This document shows positions 18,159 to 26,980 of a stretch of 64,000 nucleotides of DNA, in pieces (within the stretch, counting starts at the first letter, position 1; each line of letters starts with the position of its first letter). The stretch spans positions 30,460 through 94,459 of the forward strand of contig CALTTS010000013.1 of NCBI GenBank assembly GCA_943912265.1, read 5' to 3'. Source of the stretch: an uncultured Xanthomonas sp. (GTDB taxonomy: Bacteria > Pseudomonadota > Gammaproteobacteria > Xanthomonadales > Xanthomonadaceae). Position numbers and translations under genes: made by a program. The notes under the pieces are model-generated. The model was not told where the DNA came from and made no database searches. It was given only the letters and a program-made list of their open reading frames with translations.

Positions 18159-20579
18159 TCAGCCGATCTCGCGCAGCAGCTGCTCGGCCTCGCCGCGCAC
18201 CTGCGGGTCGCGGCTGGCCAGGGCTTCCTCCAGCATCTCGCGCGCGGTCTCGGTGTCGCCCATGTCGAGATAGGCGATGGCCAGGTCCAGCCGCTCGCGG
18301 TCGGCCAGCCCGTCGCCGCTGCCGGCAACCTCGTCAGCGACCGAAGGCGTGGACGCGGATGCCGCCGGCGCCGGCTGTGCCGGTTCGGGTGCCGGTTCGG
18401 GTGCCGGTTCGGGTGCCGGTTCCGGGTTCGCCGGTTCCAGCGCCGGCGCGGCCGCCTGTCCGGGCGACGGCGCGGCCTCGGCGGACAGCGCCGGCTCGGC
18501 CGGAAGCTCGAACGCGGGCGCGACATCGAACGGCGCCGGTTCGGCCGCCACCGCTTCAGCGACGGCAGCCGAGTGCTCGTGCGGCTCGGCGATGGCTTCC
18601 GCTTCCGTCTCCGCGGCATCCGCAAGCCCGGGCGACACCTCGAAGGACGGCGCGGGCGGTGCCTGGGTGTCGGCAGCGAACGCAGCCGGGGTTTCGTCGA
18701 CGACGACGGCAGCGGCCGACGCATCGGCCGGGATCACCGCGGGCTCTTCCTGTTCGGGCACGATGTCGGTCAGCGGTTCCGGCGGCTCGGCCTCGTCCGG
18801 CGCGGGCACCGTTTCGTCGGCCAGCCAATCGAAGCGATGTTCGCCATCGGCTTGCGGCGCGGCCTCGTCCGCATGCGCGGCCGCTTCCGCATCGTCCGCA
18901 TGCACCTCCGGCAGATCGGTTTCCGGCACGGCGGCAAGCACTTCGTCGTGCGGCGCGAAGACATCGGCCTCGTCCCCCGGCACCGCGCCTTCCGGCACGT
19001 CGGCCGCGTCGTCCGCCGGCACGTCGTGCAGCGGCTCATCGTCGGTCGCGCCGTGCAGGGCGGCCCCGCCGGTAGCCGCCGGCGCCAGGGCGTCGATGTC
19101 GAAGCGCGGCCGCGGTTCTTCTTCGCGGCGCCGGCGGCGCTGACGCAGCCACATGCCGATCAGGCCGAGCAGCACCAGCCCGAGCCCGCCCCACATCCAC
19201 ACCGGCGTGCCGGAGGCTTCCGGCGCGGCTGCGGGCGCCGGGGCCGGGGCTTTCGCCGGCACGGCCGTCGGCCGAACGACTGCCGGGGCCGCGGGCGCGG
19301 CCGCCGGCGCATCGGCCAGCTGTTTCTGCGCCGACGCCAGCGCGTCGTCCTTCAGCGAGATCAGCTTCTGCTGGTCCTGCTGCAGCTTTTCCAGCTCGGC
19401 CACGCGCGAGCGCAGCTCCTGGATCTCGGCATCGCGCGAGGCCACGTCTTCCTTCGCCTGCCGCAGTTGTTCGTTCATCAGCGTGTCGCCCTTGCCTCCG
19501 GCCGCGATGCCGGACTGGTTGCCTGCCTTCTGCCCGTCGCGCGCGGCGGCCGGCGCGATTTCCAGCCGGGCCGGCGTGGAAGACGCCTTCGCCGTTGCCG
19601 TCGCCGGCCGTGGCGGCGCGGCGGGTTTCTCCGTGCGGGCGGCGGTGGCCGGTTCGGCCGGCTGCATCACCGGCGCGCCGGCCTGGCGCCATTGCGCGAT
19701 CTGCTCGCGCACCAGCGACGAAGCCTCGCTGGCGGTGCGGCTGACGCGCTCGTCGCGGCCGGGCACGCGCAGCACGGCGCCGGCGCGCAGGCGGTTGATG
19801 TTGCCGCCGATGAACGCCTCCGGGTTGGCCTGCAGCAACGCCATCATCGTCTGGTCGAGGGTGGCCTCGCCGTCGCCGAGGCGGCGCGCGATCTGCGACA
19901 GGGTCTGGCCCTGGCGCACCTTCCACGACGCTGCCGCCGCAACTTCGGCCTGTGTCGCCGCGGTCGGTACCGATGCGGGCCGCGCCGCCCGTGCCGGCGA
20001 TGCGTGCCGGGCCACGGGCGCGGCGGCCGCCGGCGCAGACGGGCGCTGCTCGGCCAAGGCCGGCGGCAGGCTTTCCCCGGCCACCTCCGGCTGGCGTTCG
20101 ATGAGGTCCGAGGGTGCCGCATCCGGCGCCTGGATCTGCGGCTCGGCAAGCGCGGCGGCGGTGCGCGGCGCGTCGATCAGCGCCGAGTATTCGCGCACCA
20201 GCCGGCCCTTGCCCCAGTCCACCTCGACCAGGAAGCTCAGCGCCTGCGCGCTCACCGGCTCGCTGCTGGTGACGCGCACCACCATCCGGCCCTGCGCGTT
20301 CGGCACGATGTCGAACTGCAGGCCGCCGACGATGCCCCGCGGCGGCTCCAGCCCGACCCGCGCGAACACCTCCGGCGGCGCCAGCCGCGCGGAGGCGCCG
20401 TCCAGCTCGCCGGCGACGTTGGAGATGATCGGGATCTCGGCCAGCAAGGGCTGGCCGGGTCGGGATTTCACCTGTATCTGGCCAAGCCCAAGCGCCATCG
20501 CCGCCGTGCTCGAAAGCATCAGCAGCGAGCCCGCCACCCATTGCGCCGGGCGCGTCGCGCCCCGTCCCCGTGTCTTCAT
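18159..20579 (-). CDS. fimV: FimV-like peptidoglycan-binding polar protein
   Basis: Inner-membrane protein (806 residues) of the FimV/HubP family, which organises the cell pole, type IV pilus assembly and twitching in relatives. Order: signal peptide (about residues 1-30, ending AAMALGLGQ); periplasmic FimV N-terminal domain (VKSRPGQPLLAEIPI, EVFARVGLEPP); LysM domain (ASWKVRQGQTLSQIARRLG); a charged coiled coil (ASRDAEIQELRSRVAELEK); one membrane helix (VWMWGGLGLVLLGLIGMWLRQ); a long acidic Ala/Glu/Pro cytoplasmic region with PAPE repeats; and a C-terminal TPR-like FimV motif (LDLAIAYLDMGDTETAREML). I place the start at the ATG at 20579; an in-frame TTG lies 9 bases upstream. Confidence 0.93.
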   Translation of the reverse strand: MKTRGRGATRPAQWVAGSLLMLSSTAAMALGLGQIQVKSRPGQPLLAEIPIISNVAGELDGASARLAPPEVFARVGLEPPRGIVGGLQFDIVPNAQGRMVVRVTSSEPVSAQALSFLVEVDWGKGRLVREYSALIDAPRTAAALAEPQIQAPDAAPSDLIERQPEVAGESLPPALAEQRPSAPAAAAPVARHASPARAARPASVPTAATQAEVAAAASWKVRQGQTLSQIARRLGDGEATLDQTMMALLQANPEAFIGGNINRLRAGAVLRVPGRDERVSRTASEASSLVREQIAQWRQAGAPVMQPAEPATAARTEKPAAPPRPATATAKASSTPARLEIAPAAARDGQKAGNQSGIAAGGKGDTLMNEQLRQAKEDVASRDAEIQELRSRVAELEKLQQDQQKLISLKDDALASAQKQLADAPAAAPAAPAVVRPTAVPAKAPAPAPAAAPEASGTPVWMWGGLGLVLLGLIGMWLRQRRRRREEEPRPRFDIDALAPAATGGAALHGATDDEPLHDVPADDAADVPEGAVPGDEADVFAPHDEVLAAVPETDLPEVHADDAEAAAHADEAAPQADGEHRFDWLADETVPAPDEAEPPEPLTDIVPEQEEPAVIPADASAAAVVVDETPAAFAADTQAPPAPSFEVSPGLADAAETEAEAIAEPHEHSAAVAEAVAAEPAPFDVAPAFELPAEPALSAEAAPSPGQAAAPALEPANPEPAPEPAPEPAPEPAQPAPAASASTPSVADEVAGSGDGLADRERLDLAIAYLDMGDTETAREMLEEALASRDPQVRGEAEQLLREIG
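18379..18426 (-). repeat. 12-base tandem repeats encoding PAPE units in fimV
   Basis: On the plus strand GCCGGTTCGGGT occurs three times in exact tandem (18379-18414), followed by a degenerate fourth copy. They encode Pro-Ala-Pro-Glu repeats in the cytoplasmic linker, so copy number could vary without breaking the frame. Confidence 0.85.
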
Positions 20580-20597
20580 GGCGGGCAATATACCGGC

Positions 20598-21623
20598 TCA
20601 GCCGCCGGCCGCGACCAGTTCGGCCAGCTGCACGGCGTTGAGCGCCGCGCCCTTGCGGATGTTGTCGGCCACCACCCACAGGTTCAGGCCGCGCGGATGC
20701 GAGAAATCCTCGCGGATGCGGCCGACGAACACCGGGTCCTTGCCCGAGGCGTGGGTCACCGGGGTCGGGTAGCCGCCGGCCTTGGGCTCGTCCACCACCA
20801 CCACGCCGGGCGCGGCGGCCAGCAGCTCGCGCGCCTGCTGCGGGGTGATCTTCTTCTTCGTCTCGACGTTGACCGCCTCGGAATGGCCGTAGAACACCGG
20901 CACCCGCACCGCGGTGGGGTTCACCAGGATGCTCTTGTCCTCGAGGATCTTCTGCGTCTCCCAGACCAGCTTCATCTCTTCCTTGGTGTAGCCGTTGGGC
21001 TGGAACTCGTCGATGTGCGGGATCAGGTTGAAGGCGATCTGCACCGGGAACTTCTTCGGCGCGATGTCCTGGAAGCTCAGCAGCTCGGCGGTCTGCCTGC
21101 CCAGCTCCTCCATCGCCGAGCGGCCGCCGCCGGACACCGACTGGTAGGTGGCCACGTTGATGCGCTCGATGCCGTATTCGCGGTGGATCGGCGCCAGCAC
21201 CGGCATCAGCTGCATGGTGCTGCAATTGGGATTGGCGATGATGCCGCGCGGGCGGTTCTTCGCCGCGTGCGGGTTGACCTCGCTGACCACCAGCGGCACG
21301 TCGTCGTCGTAACGGAAGGTGGAGGAGTTGTCGATCACCACCGCGCCGGCGGCGGCGAACTTCGGCGCGTATTCCTTGCTGACCGAACCGCCGGCCGAGA
21401 ACAGGGCGATGTCCACGCCGGCCGGGTCGAACGTGGCCAGGTCCCGGACGATGAGGCTGTCGTCGCCGAACTCGACCTCGCTGCCGGCCGAACGCTCGGA
21501 GGCCAGCGCGTACAGCTTGTCGATCGGGAACCTGCGCTCGGCCAGGATCGACAGCATGGTCTCGCCGACCGCGCCGGTGGCGCCGACGACGGCAACGTTG
21601 AAACGACGGTTCTGCTCGCTCAT
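20598..21623 (-). CDS. asd: Aspartate-semialdehyde dehydrogenase
   Basis: NADPH-dependent reduction of aspartyl phosphate to aspartate semialdehyde, feeding lysine/diaminopimelate, threonine and methionine synthesis (341 residues). Visible are the nucleotide loop VAVVGATGAVGETML, catalytic C134 (ANPNCSTMQLM) and the substrate-binding YQSVSGGGRSAMEEL. The start MSEQNRRFNV fits family length; the frame is open upstream only through a shadow. It lies 18 bases before fimV on the same strand. Confidence 0.97.
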   Translation of the reverse strand: MSEQNRRFNVAVVGATGAVGETMLSILAERRFPIDKLYALASERSAGSEVEFGDDSLIVRDLATFDPAGVDIALFSAGGSVSKEYAPKFAAAGAVVIDNSSTFRYDDDVPLVVSEVNPHAAKNRPRGIIANPNCSTMQLMPVLAPIHREYGIERINVATYQSVSGGGRSAMEELGRQTAELLSFQDIAPKKFPVQIAFNLIPHIDEFQPNGYTKEEMKLVWETQKILEDKSILVNPTAVRVPVFYGHSEAVNVETKKKITPQQARELLAAAPGVVVVDEPKAGGYPTPVTHASGKDPVFVGRIREDFSHPRGLNLWVVADNIRKGAALNAVQLAELVAAGG

Positions 21624-21718
21624 GGGTTTGTCTCGATGGGGGAATGACGGGAAGGGGCTGGAACGATGCGACGGTCTTCGGGGAACCTCCCCGGCCCGTT
21701 CGGGGGCGCGGAGGCTCC

Positions 21719-22768
21719 CTATCGTTTGCCGCCCGTCCCCGCGAGGCCCGCGCGGCCGCCGCCGGCGGCGACCAGTGCCTCGCCGTTGACGGCGCAGGGC
21801 GGCCGCCCCGCCTCCGGCCCCAGGCCCAGCGCGGCCAGCGCGTTGCGCGCGGCCAGCCGCACCATCTCCCGGCGCGTGGCCGCGGTGGCGCTGCCCACGT
21901 GCGGGCTCAGCACGATGTTGCGCAGCGCCAGCAACTCCGGCCGCACCACCGGCTCGCCTTCGTAGACGTCGAGCGCGGCTGCGGCCAGGCGGCCCTGGGC
22001 CAGCGCGTCGGCCAGCGCGACTTCGTCGACGATGCCGCCGCGGGCGATGTTCACCAGCGTCGCGGTGGGCTTCATCTTCGCCAGCGCGGCCGCGTCGATG
22101 ATGTGGCGGTTGGCCGGGGTGAACGGCAGCACCAGCACGAGGTGGTCGGCCTGCGCCAGCAGCTCGTCGAAGCCGACGTAGCGCGCGCCGACCTCGGCCT
22201 CGGTGGCCTCCGGCAGGCGCGAGCGGTTGTGGTAGATCACCTTCATGCCGAAGCCGCGGTGGCCGCGGCGAGCCACGCCCTGGCCGATGCGGCCCATGCC
22301 GAGGATGCCCAGCGTGCTGCCGTGCACGTCCTGGCCAAGCAGGCCGGTGAAGCCCCACTGGCTGGACTGGCCTTCGCGGATCATCCGCTCGCCCTCGGTG
22401 ACGCGGCGCGCAGCCGCCATCAGCAGGGCGAAGCCGAGGTCGGCCGTGGTTTCGGTCAGCACGTCCGGCGTGTTGGTGGCGACGATGCCGGCCGCCGTGC
22501 AGGCGGCAATGTCGAGATTGTTGTAGCCCACGCCGACGTTGGCGATCGCCTTGAGCCGGGTGTTGCCGGCCAGCTCGGCCGCCCCGATGCGGTCCTTCAG
22601 CCCGACGATGGCGGCATCGGCATCGGCCAGATGCGCGGCCAGTTCGGCGGAGGTGTAATCGGCGGCGGGCGCGGACTGCACGATCTCGACATGCGGCGCC
22701 AGCACCTCGGCGATGACGTCGTCGAACAGGGGTCGGCTGACCCAGATGCGGGGGCGTTGAGCGGTCAT
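21719..22768 (-). CDS. D-2-hydroxyacid dehydrogenase (glyoxylate/hydroxypyruvate reductase-like)
   Basis: NAD(P)H-dependent dehydrogenase (349 residues), probably reducing glyoxylate, hydroxypyruvate or a similar 2-oxoacid. The Rossmann motif is LGILGMGRIGQGVARR. Catalytic Arg lies in NIARGGIVDE and the Glu-His pair in DVYEGEP and VLSPHVGSAT. PdxB is a possible alternative, but the protein is shorter and lacks an obvious PdxB dimerisation tail. The C-terminus ends in a Gly-rich stretch. The ATG overlaps the aroC stop by 4 bases, so it is coupled to chorismate synthase. Confidence 0.87.
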   Translation of the reverse strand: MTAQRPRIWVSRPLFDDVIAEVLAPHVEIVQSAPAADYTSAELAAHLADADAAIVGLKDRIGAAELAGNTRLKAIANVGVGYNNLDIAACTAAGIVATNTPDVLTETTADLGFALLMAAARRVTEGERMIREGQSSQWGFTGLLGQDVHGSTLGILGMGRIGQGVARRGHRGFGMKVIYHNRSRLPEATEAEVGARYVGFDELLAQADHLVLVLPFTPANRHIIDAAALAKMKPTATLVNIARGGIVDEVALADALAQGRLAAAALDVYEGEPVVRPELLALRNIVLSPHVGSATAATRREMVRLAARNALAALGLGPEAGRPPCAVNGEALVAAGGGRAGLAGTGGKR

Positions 22769-23892
22769 GCGTCGTTTCCGGAAAAGTGCGGGGGAATGCG
22801 CGGGGACATCGTGCCGACGTCGCCGCACTGGGCGCGGTGGCGCAGCGCCTGGTCCATCAGCACCAGCGCCACCATCGCCTCGGCGATGGGCGTGGCGCGG
22901 ATGCCCACGCAGGGGTCGTGGCGGCCGGTGGTCACCACCTCGATCGGCTTGCCGTCCACGTCCACCGACGCGCCCGGCAGGCGCAGGCTGGAGGTGGGCT
23001 TGAGCGCGATCGAGGCGCGCACCGGCTGGCCGGTGGCGATGCCGCCGAGGATGCCGCCGGCATGGTTGGAGGCGAAGCCCTGCGGCGCGATCAGGTCGCG
23101 GTGCTCGGTGCCGCGCTGGGCGACGGACGCGAAACCGTCGCCGATCTCCACCCCGCGCACGGCGTTGATGCTCATCAGCGCGGCGGCCAGTTCGCCGTCG
23201 AGCTTGCCGTAGATCGGCTCGCCCCAGCCCGGCGGCACACCCTCGGCCACCACGTCCACGCGCGCGCCGACCGAGTCGCCGGACTTGCGCAGCGCGTCCA
23301 TGTAGGCCTCCAGCTCGGGCACCTGCGCCGCATGCGGCCAGAAGAACGGGTTGGTTTCCACCACGTCCCAGTCGGGCATCGCGCCGGCCGGCAGGGCCGG
23401 GCGGATGTCGCCGATCTGCGACAGATAACCACGCACCGTCACCCCGAAGCGCTGCGCGAGCCACTTCTTGGCGATGACGCCGGCGGCCACGCGCATCGTG
23501 GTCTCGCGCGCGGAACTGCGGCCGCCGCCGCGCGGGTCGCGAATGCCGTACTTCTGCCAGTAGCTGTAGTCGGCATGGCCCGGGCGGAACTGGCGGGCGA
23601 TGTCGGCATAGTCCTTGCTGCGCTGGTCGGTGTTGCGGATCAGCAGCGCGATCGGGGTACCGGTGGTGCGGCCCTCGTACACGCCGGACAGGATCTCCAC
23701 CGCGTCGGCCTCGCGCCGCTGCGAGGTGTGGCGGCTGCGCCCGGTGGCGCGCCGCTGCAGGTCGCGGGCGAACTCCTCCGGCGCGATCTCCAGCCCCGGC
23801 GGGCAGCCGTCGACCACGCAACCGATCGCCGGCCCGTGACTCTCGCCGAAGGTGGTGACGGTCAGCAGCTTGCCGAAGGAATTGGAACTCAT
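22765..23892 (-). CDS. aroC: Chorismate synthase
   Basis: Last enzyme of the shikimate pathway, making chorismate from EPSP with reduced FMN (375 residues). Signatures are GESHGPAIGCVVDGCPPG, RPGHADYSYWQKYGIRD, GGGRSSARETTMRVAAG and RHDPCVGIRATPIAEAM. Both ends overlap neighbours by 4 bases: prmB upstream and the hydroxyacid dehydrogenase downstream. It supplies chorismate for the nearby trp pathway. Confidence 0.98.
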   Translation of the reverse strand: MSSNSFGKLLTVTTFGESHGPAIGCVVDGCPPGLEIAPEEFARDLQRRATGRSRHTSQRREADAVEILSGVYEGRTTGTPIALLIRNTDQRSKDYADIARQFRPGHADYSYWQKYGIRDPRGGGRSSARETTMRVAAGVIAKKWLAQRFGVTVRGYLSQIGDIRPALPAGAMPDWDVVETNPFFWPHAAQVPELEAYMDALRKSGDSVGARVDVVAEGVPPGWGEPIYGKLDGELAAALMSINAVRGVEIGDGFASVAQRGTEHRDLIAPQGFASNHAGGILGGIATGQPVRASIALKPTSSLRLPGASVDVDGKPIEVVTTGRHDPCVGIRATPIAEAMVALVLMDQALRHRAQCGDVGTMSPRIPPHFSGNDA

Positions 23893-24815
23893 CGCTGTGC
23901 CGCCAACTCCGCAATCCGCGCATGATGGGCGCGCAGCTCGGCGGCCTCGACCGCGAAGATGCCCATCTGCCCGACCTTGAACTCGATCCAGGCGAAGTCC
24001 ACTTCCGGCAGCAGGCGCACCAGGTGCCGCTCGGATTCGCCGACCTCGCAGATCAGCAGGCCGTCCTCGCTCAGGTGCGCCGGCGCGTCGCGCAGGATCT
24101 TCAGCACCAGGTCCAGCCCGTCGGGGCCGGCGCGCAGGCCCAGTTCCGGCTCGTGCGCGTATTCCTGCGGCAGCGCGTCGGTCTCCGCATCGGTGACGTA
24201 CGGCGGGTTGGTGACGATCAATTCATACACGCGTCCGTCCAGCCCGTCGAACAGGTCCGAGCGGATCAGCTCGACGTTGTCGGTCAGCAGCCGCGCCTTG
24301 TTCTCGGCGGCCAGCGCCAGCGCGTCCTCGCTGATGTCCACCGCGTCCACCTCCCAGTTGGGGTTGTAGTGGGCGGTGGCGATGGCGATGCAGCCCGAGC
24401 CGGTGCACAGGTCCAGCGCGCGCTGCACCGGGCGCCCGGCCAGCCACGGCTCGAAACCGCCTTCGATCAGCTCGGCGATCGGCGAGCGCGGCACCAGCGC
24501 GCGCGCATCGCTCTTGAAGCTGAGCCCGGCGAACCAAGCCTCGCCGGTGAGGTAGGCCGCCGGCACGCGCTCGTGGATGCGGCGTTCGAACAGGCCCAGC
24601 ACCTGGTGGCGCTCGGCCGGCAGCAGGCGCGCGGCGCCGTAGGCCGGGCCGAGGTCCGGCGGCAGGTGCAGGGCGTGCAGCACCAGCTGGGTGGCCTCGT
24701 CCAGCGCGTTGTCGTAGCTGTGGCCGAACGTCAGCCCGGCCGCGTTGAAGCGGCTGGCGCCGTAGCGGATCAGGTCGATGATGGTGTGCAGTTCGGCGGC
24801 CGCGTCGGCAGTCAT
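23889..24815 (-). CDS. prmB: Ribosomal protein L3 glutamine N5-methyltransferase
   Basis: SAM-dependent methyltransferase of the PrmB/HemK family (308 residues). The SAM-binding motif is DLCTGSGCIAIA (about 135-146) and the Gln-binding NPPY motif is residues 203-206 (VTNPPYVTDAE). The conserved VPAAYLTGEAWFAGL points to PrmB rather than PrmC. It heads the prmB-aroC-dehydrogenase run. A TATAAT on the minus strand (24844-24849) in the 91-base spacer to the SCO gene may be its -10 box; no clear -35 is seen. Confidence 0.92.
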   Translation of the reverse strand: MTADAAAELHTIIDLIRYGASRFNAAGLTFGHSYDNALDEATQLVLHALHLPPDLGPAYGAARLLPAERHQVLGLFERRIHERVPAAYLTGEAWFAGLSFKSDARALVPRSPIAELIEGGFEPWLAGRPVQRALDLCTGSGCIAIATAHYNPNWEVDAVDISEDALALAAENKARLLTDNVELIRSDLFDGLDGRVYELIVTNPPYVTDAETDALPQEYAHEPELGLRAGPDGLDLVLKILRDAPAHLSEDGLLICEVGESERHLVRLLPEVDFAWIEFKVGQMGIFAVEAAELRAHHARIAELAAQR

Positions 24816-24906
24816 GGAGCAGGCATTCCTTGAACGGTCCGCGATTATAGGGGCGTGCCGGTATCATGCGCCGTCCGTTGCAAGCGCAACCTCGCCGGAA
24901 CCGTGC

Positions 24907-25554
24907 ATGTTCACACGCCCCGTCGTCATCGCCCTCGTCGCCGCCCTGCTCGCCGGGCTCGGGCTGATGGCCGGCAAACGGGTCTTCGACCGCGCCTCCG
25001 CATCGCCGTGGCCGGCCACGCGGGCGGTGGAGCTGCATGCGCCGCGCGAAGTCTCCGCCTTCAACCTCGCCCAGTCCGACGGCACCCGGCTGGTGCCGGG
25101 CGAACTGCGCGGCCACTGGACGCTGGTGTACCTCGGTTTCACCGCCTGCCCGGACGTGTGCCCGACCGCGCTGGCCGAACTGGCGCAGGCGCAGAAGCGC
25201 TGGCAGGCCCTGCCCGAGGCCACCCGCCCGCGGCTGCTGTTCGTGTCGGTCGACCCCGAGCGCGACAGCCCGGCCAGGGCCGGCGAATATGCCCGCGCCT
25301 TCCACCGCGACTCGCTGGCCGCCAGCGGCGACCTGCCGGCACTGGAAAACTTCGCCGGCGCGCTGCACCTGGTGTTCGGCAAGGTCCCCGGCAAGCATTT
25401 CGACGAAAACCCGAACGACTACGCCGTCGACCACTCCGCATCCATCGCCGTGCTCGACCCCGAAGGCCGGCTGGCCGGACTGATCCGCCCGCCGTTCGAC
25501 CCGGCCGCCATCGCCGACGACATGACCCTGCTGACCAAGGCACCCGTACCGTGA
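24907..25554 (+). CDS. SCO1/SenC-family copper chaperone
   Basis: Membrane-anchored periplasmic thioredoxin-fold protein (215 residues) that delivers copper to cytochrome oxidase CuA sites or handles thiol redox in relatives. An N-terminal membrane anchor covers about residues 5-24. The copper motif is C81-P-D-V-C85 (TACPDVCPTAL), and the third ligand His is in YAVDHSASIAVLD. I start at MFTRPVV; in-frame codons upstream run back over the divergent prmB promoter. The stop overlaps the psd GTG as GTGA. The bo3 oxidase in this window lacks CuA, so the SCO target is probably elsewhere. Confidence 0.92.
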   Translation: MFTRPVVIALVAALLAGLGLMAGKRVFDRASASPWPATRAVELHAPREVSAFNLAQSDGTRLVPGELRGHWTLVYLGFTACPDVCPTALAELAQAQKRWQALPEATRPRLLFVSVDPERDSPARAGEYARAFHRDSLAASGDLPALENFAGALHLVFGKVPGKHFDENPNDYAVDHSASIAVLDPEGRLAGLIRPPFDPAAIADDMTLLTKAPVP

Positions 25555-26408
25555 GCCTGACCACCGCCCTGACCCACATGCTGCCGCACCGCCTGCTGTC
25601 CACGCTGGCGCGCAAACTGGCCTATTCCACCCGTCCGGCCATCAAGCAGCGCCTGATCGACACCGTGGTCGCCCGCTTCGGCGTGAACCTGGCCGAAGCG
25701 GCCGAACCCGATCCGCGCGCCTACCCGAGCTTCAATGCCTTCTTCACCCGCGCGCTCAGGCCCGGCGCGCGCGTGCCCGACGCCGACCCGCGCGCGCTGC
25801 TGATGCCGGCCGACGGGCGCATCAGCCAGCTCGGCCGCATCGAAGGCGGCCGCATCTTCCAGGCCAAGGGGCAGTCGTTCACCGCCGCCGAACTGCTGTC
25901 CAGCCCGGCCGACGCGCTGCCGTTCGCCGACGGCCTGTTCGCCACGGTCTACCTGTCCCCGCGCGACTATCACCGCGTGCACATGCCGTGGACCGGCACC
26001 CTGCGCGAAACCGTGCACGTGCCGGGGCGGCTGTTCAGCGTCGGCCCGGCCGCGGTGCGCGACGTGCCGCGCCTGTTTGCCCGCAACGAACGGCTGGTGT
26101 GCCACTTCGATACCGACTTCGGCCCGATGGTGCAGGTGATGGTCGGCGCGATGCTGGTATCCGGCGTGGAAACCGTATGGAGCGGCGTGGAAATCCCCGC
26201 CTATGCCGACCGCCCGATCCGCCGGGACTGGCGCGGCAAGCACATCCGGCTGGAACGGTTTGCGGAGATGGCGAGGTTCAACTACGGCTCCACCGTCATC
26301 GTGCTGCTGCCGCCGGGCGTGGCTGAATTCGCGCCGACGCTGCATGCCGAATCGCCGGTCAAGCTCGGCCAGCGGCTGGCCACCCTCTTGCAAGACGCCA
26401 GCTCATGA
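25551..26408 (+). CDS. psd: Phosphatidylserine decarboxylase proenzyme (GTG start)
   Basis: Makes phosphatidylethanolamine at the inner membrane (285 residues). The proenzyme self-cleaves at a Gly-Ser bond to form its pyruvoyl group: G246-S247 in RFNYGSTVIVLL corresponds to the LGST of E. coli. Also visible are MPADGRISQLG and the His motif YLSPRDYHRVHMP. The GTG at 25551 overlaps the SCO stop and gives the usual family length. Its own stop overlaps the next gene's ATG (ATGA). Confidence 0.96.
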   Translation: MSLTTALTHMLPHRLLSTLARKLAYSTRPAIKQRLIDTVVARFGVNLAEAAEPDPRAYPSFNAFFTRALRPGARVPDADPRALLMPADGRISQLGRIEGGRIFQAKGQSFTAAELLSSPADALPFADGLFATVYLSPRDYHRVHMPWTGTLRETVHVPGRLFSVGPAAVRDVPRLFARNERLVCHFDTDFGPMVQVMVGAMLVSGVETVWSGVEIPAYADRPIRRDWRGKHIRLERFAEMARFNYGSTVIVLLPPGVAEFAPTLHAESPVKLGQRLATLLQDASS

Positions 26409-26935
26409 AAAAACGGCTGATTGCGCATCTCGAAGATGCAATTGCACTTGAAAAATCCATCAAGGCAAGTGCACGCAAGACAGGTTCATTGATCGCCGAA
26501 CTCCATGCGACCGATCCGATCGAACTTCTGTGGCAATTCAAGTTTCAACCCGCCGGCTGTGATCCATTGGATTCAACACGGCCACTGAACCTGATCGAAC
26601 AAATCAATCAGACATTCACCTGTCTGGCATCGGCACGTGCTGCCACGATCCTCTTTGAACTGCACCCCGAATGGGCCCCCTTCACGCTGAATCTCGGCAC
26701 TGCCCCTGGGACCGACATTGAATCAGTGCACCCCGAAGGCATTGCCTGCGAAGTATTCGCCTCCGTCAATCCGTCGAACAATAGGAAGCTTGTCAAAGAT
26801 ATCGAGAAAGTCGGGCAAACCCGCGCACTTCACAAGTACGTGTTTTTCATGAGCCCCGGCTTTTCCGCCGGGCGTCAAACAAAACTTGAAAAGCGCACTG
26901 GCGTCCAAGTCTGGGCCTTGGATCATGGAGTTTGA
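26405..26935 (+). CDS. Low-GC orphan protein of unknown function
   Basis: I do not recognise this 176-residue protein. It has no signal peptide or membrane helix. The N-terminal third is helical (AIALEKSIKASARKTGSLIAEL). The middle reads FELHPEWAPFTLNLGTAPGT, then DIESVHP and ACEVFASVNPSNNRKLVKDI, then KYVFFMSPGFS. The order D104, E116 and lysines at 128 and 131 loosely recalls PD-(D/E)xK nuclease cores, but E116 is followed by V-F rather than x-K, so this is weak inference. Four 60-base lines inside it hold 126 G/C of 240 (about 53%), far below its neighbours, and codons are AT-richer, so transfer is likely. Its ATG overlaps the psd stop, placing it in the SCO-psd operon. Confidence 0.8.
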   Translation: MKKRLIAHLEDAIALEKSIKASARKTGSLIAELHATDPIELLWQFKFQPAGCDPLDSTRPLNLIEQINQTFTCLASARAATILFELHPEWAPFTLNLGTAPGTDIESVHPEGIACEVFASVNPSNNRKLVKDIEKVGQTRALHKYVFFMSPGFSAGRQTKLEKRTGVQVWALDHGV

Positions 26936-26980
26936 ATCCCTGTCGCAAAAAGACTGCATGGCCAACGCCTGCTCCATGCA

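Noticed and set aside
18379..18426. The 12-base tandem repeats in fimV as a phase-variable switch
   Set aside because: The unit is a multiple of three and sits in a flexible linker, so copy number changes would not switch the gene on or off.
18573..21647. A very long open frame on the plus strand opposite fimV and asd
   Set aside because: At about 70% G+C, stop codons are rare on the strand opposite real genes. The translation is low-complexity (Arg/His/Gly/Ala) with no domain; fimV and asd on the other strand have clear motifs.
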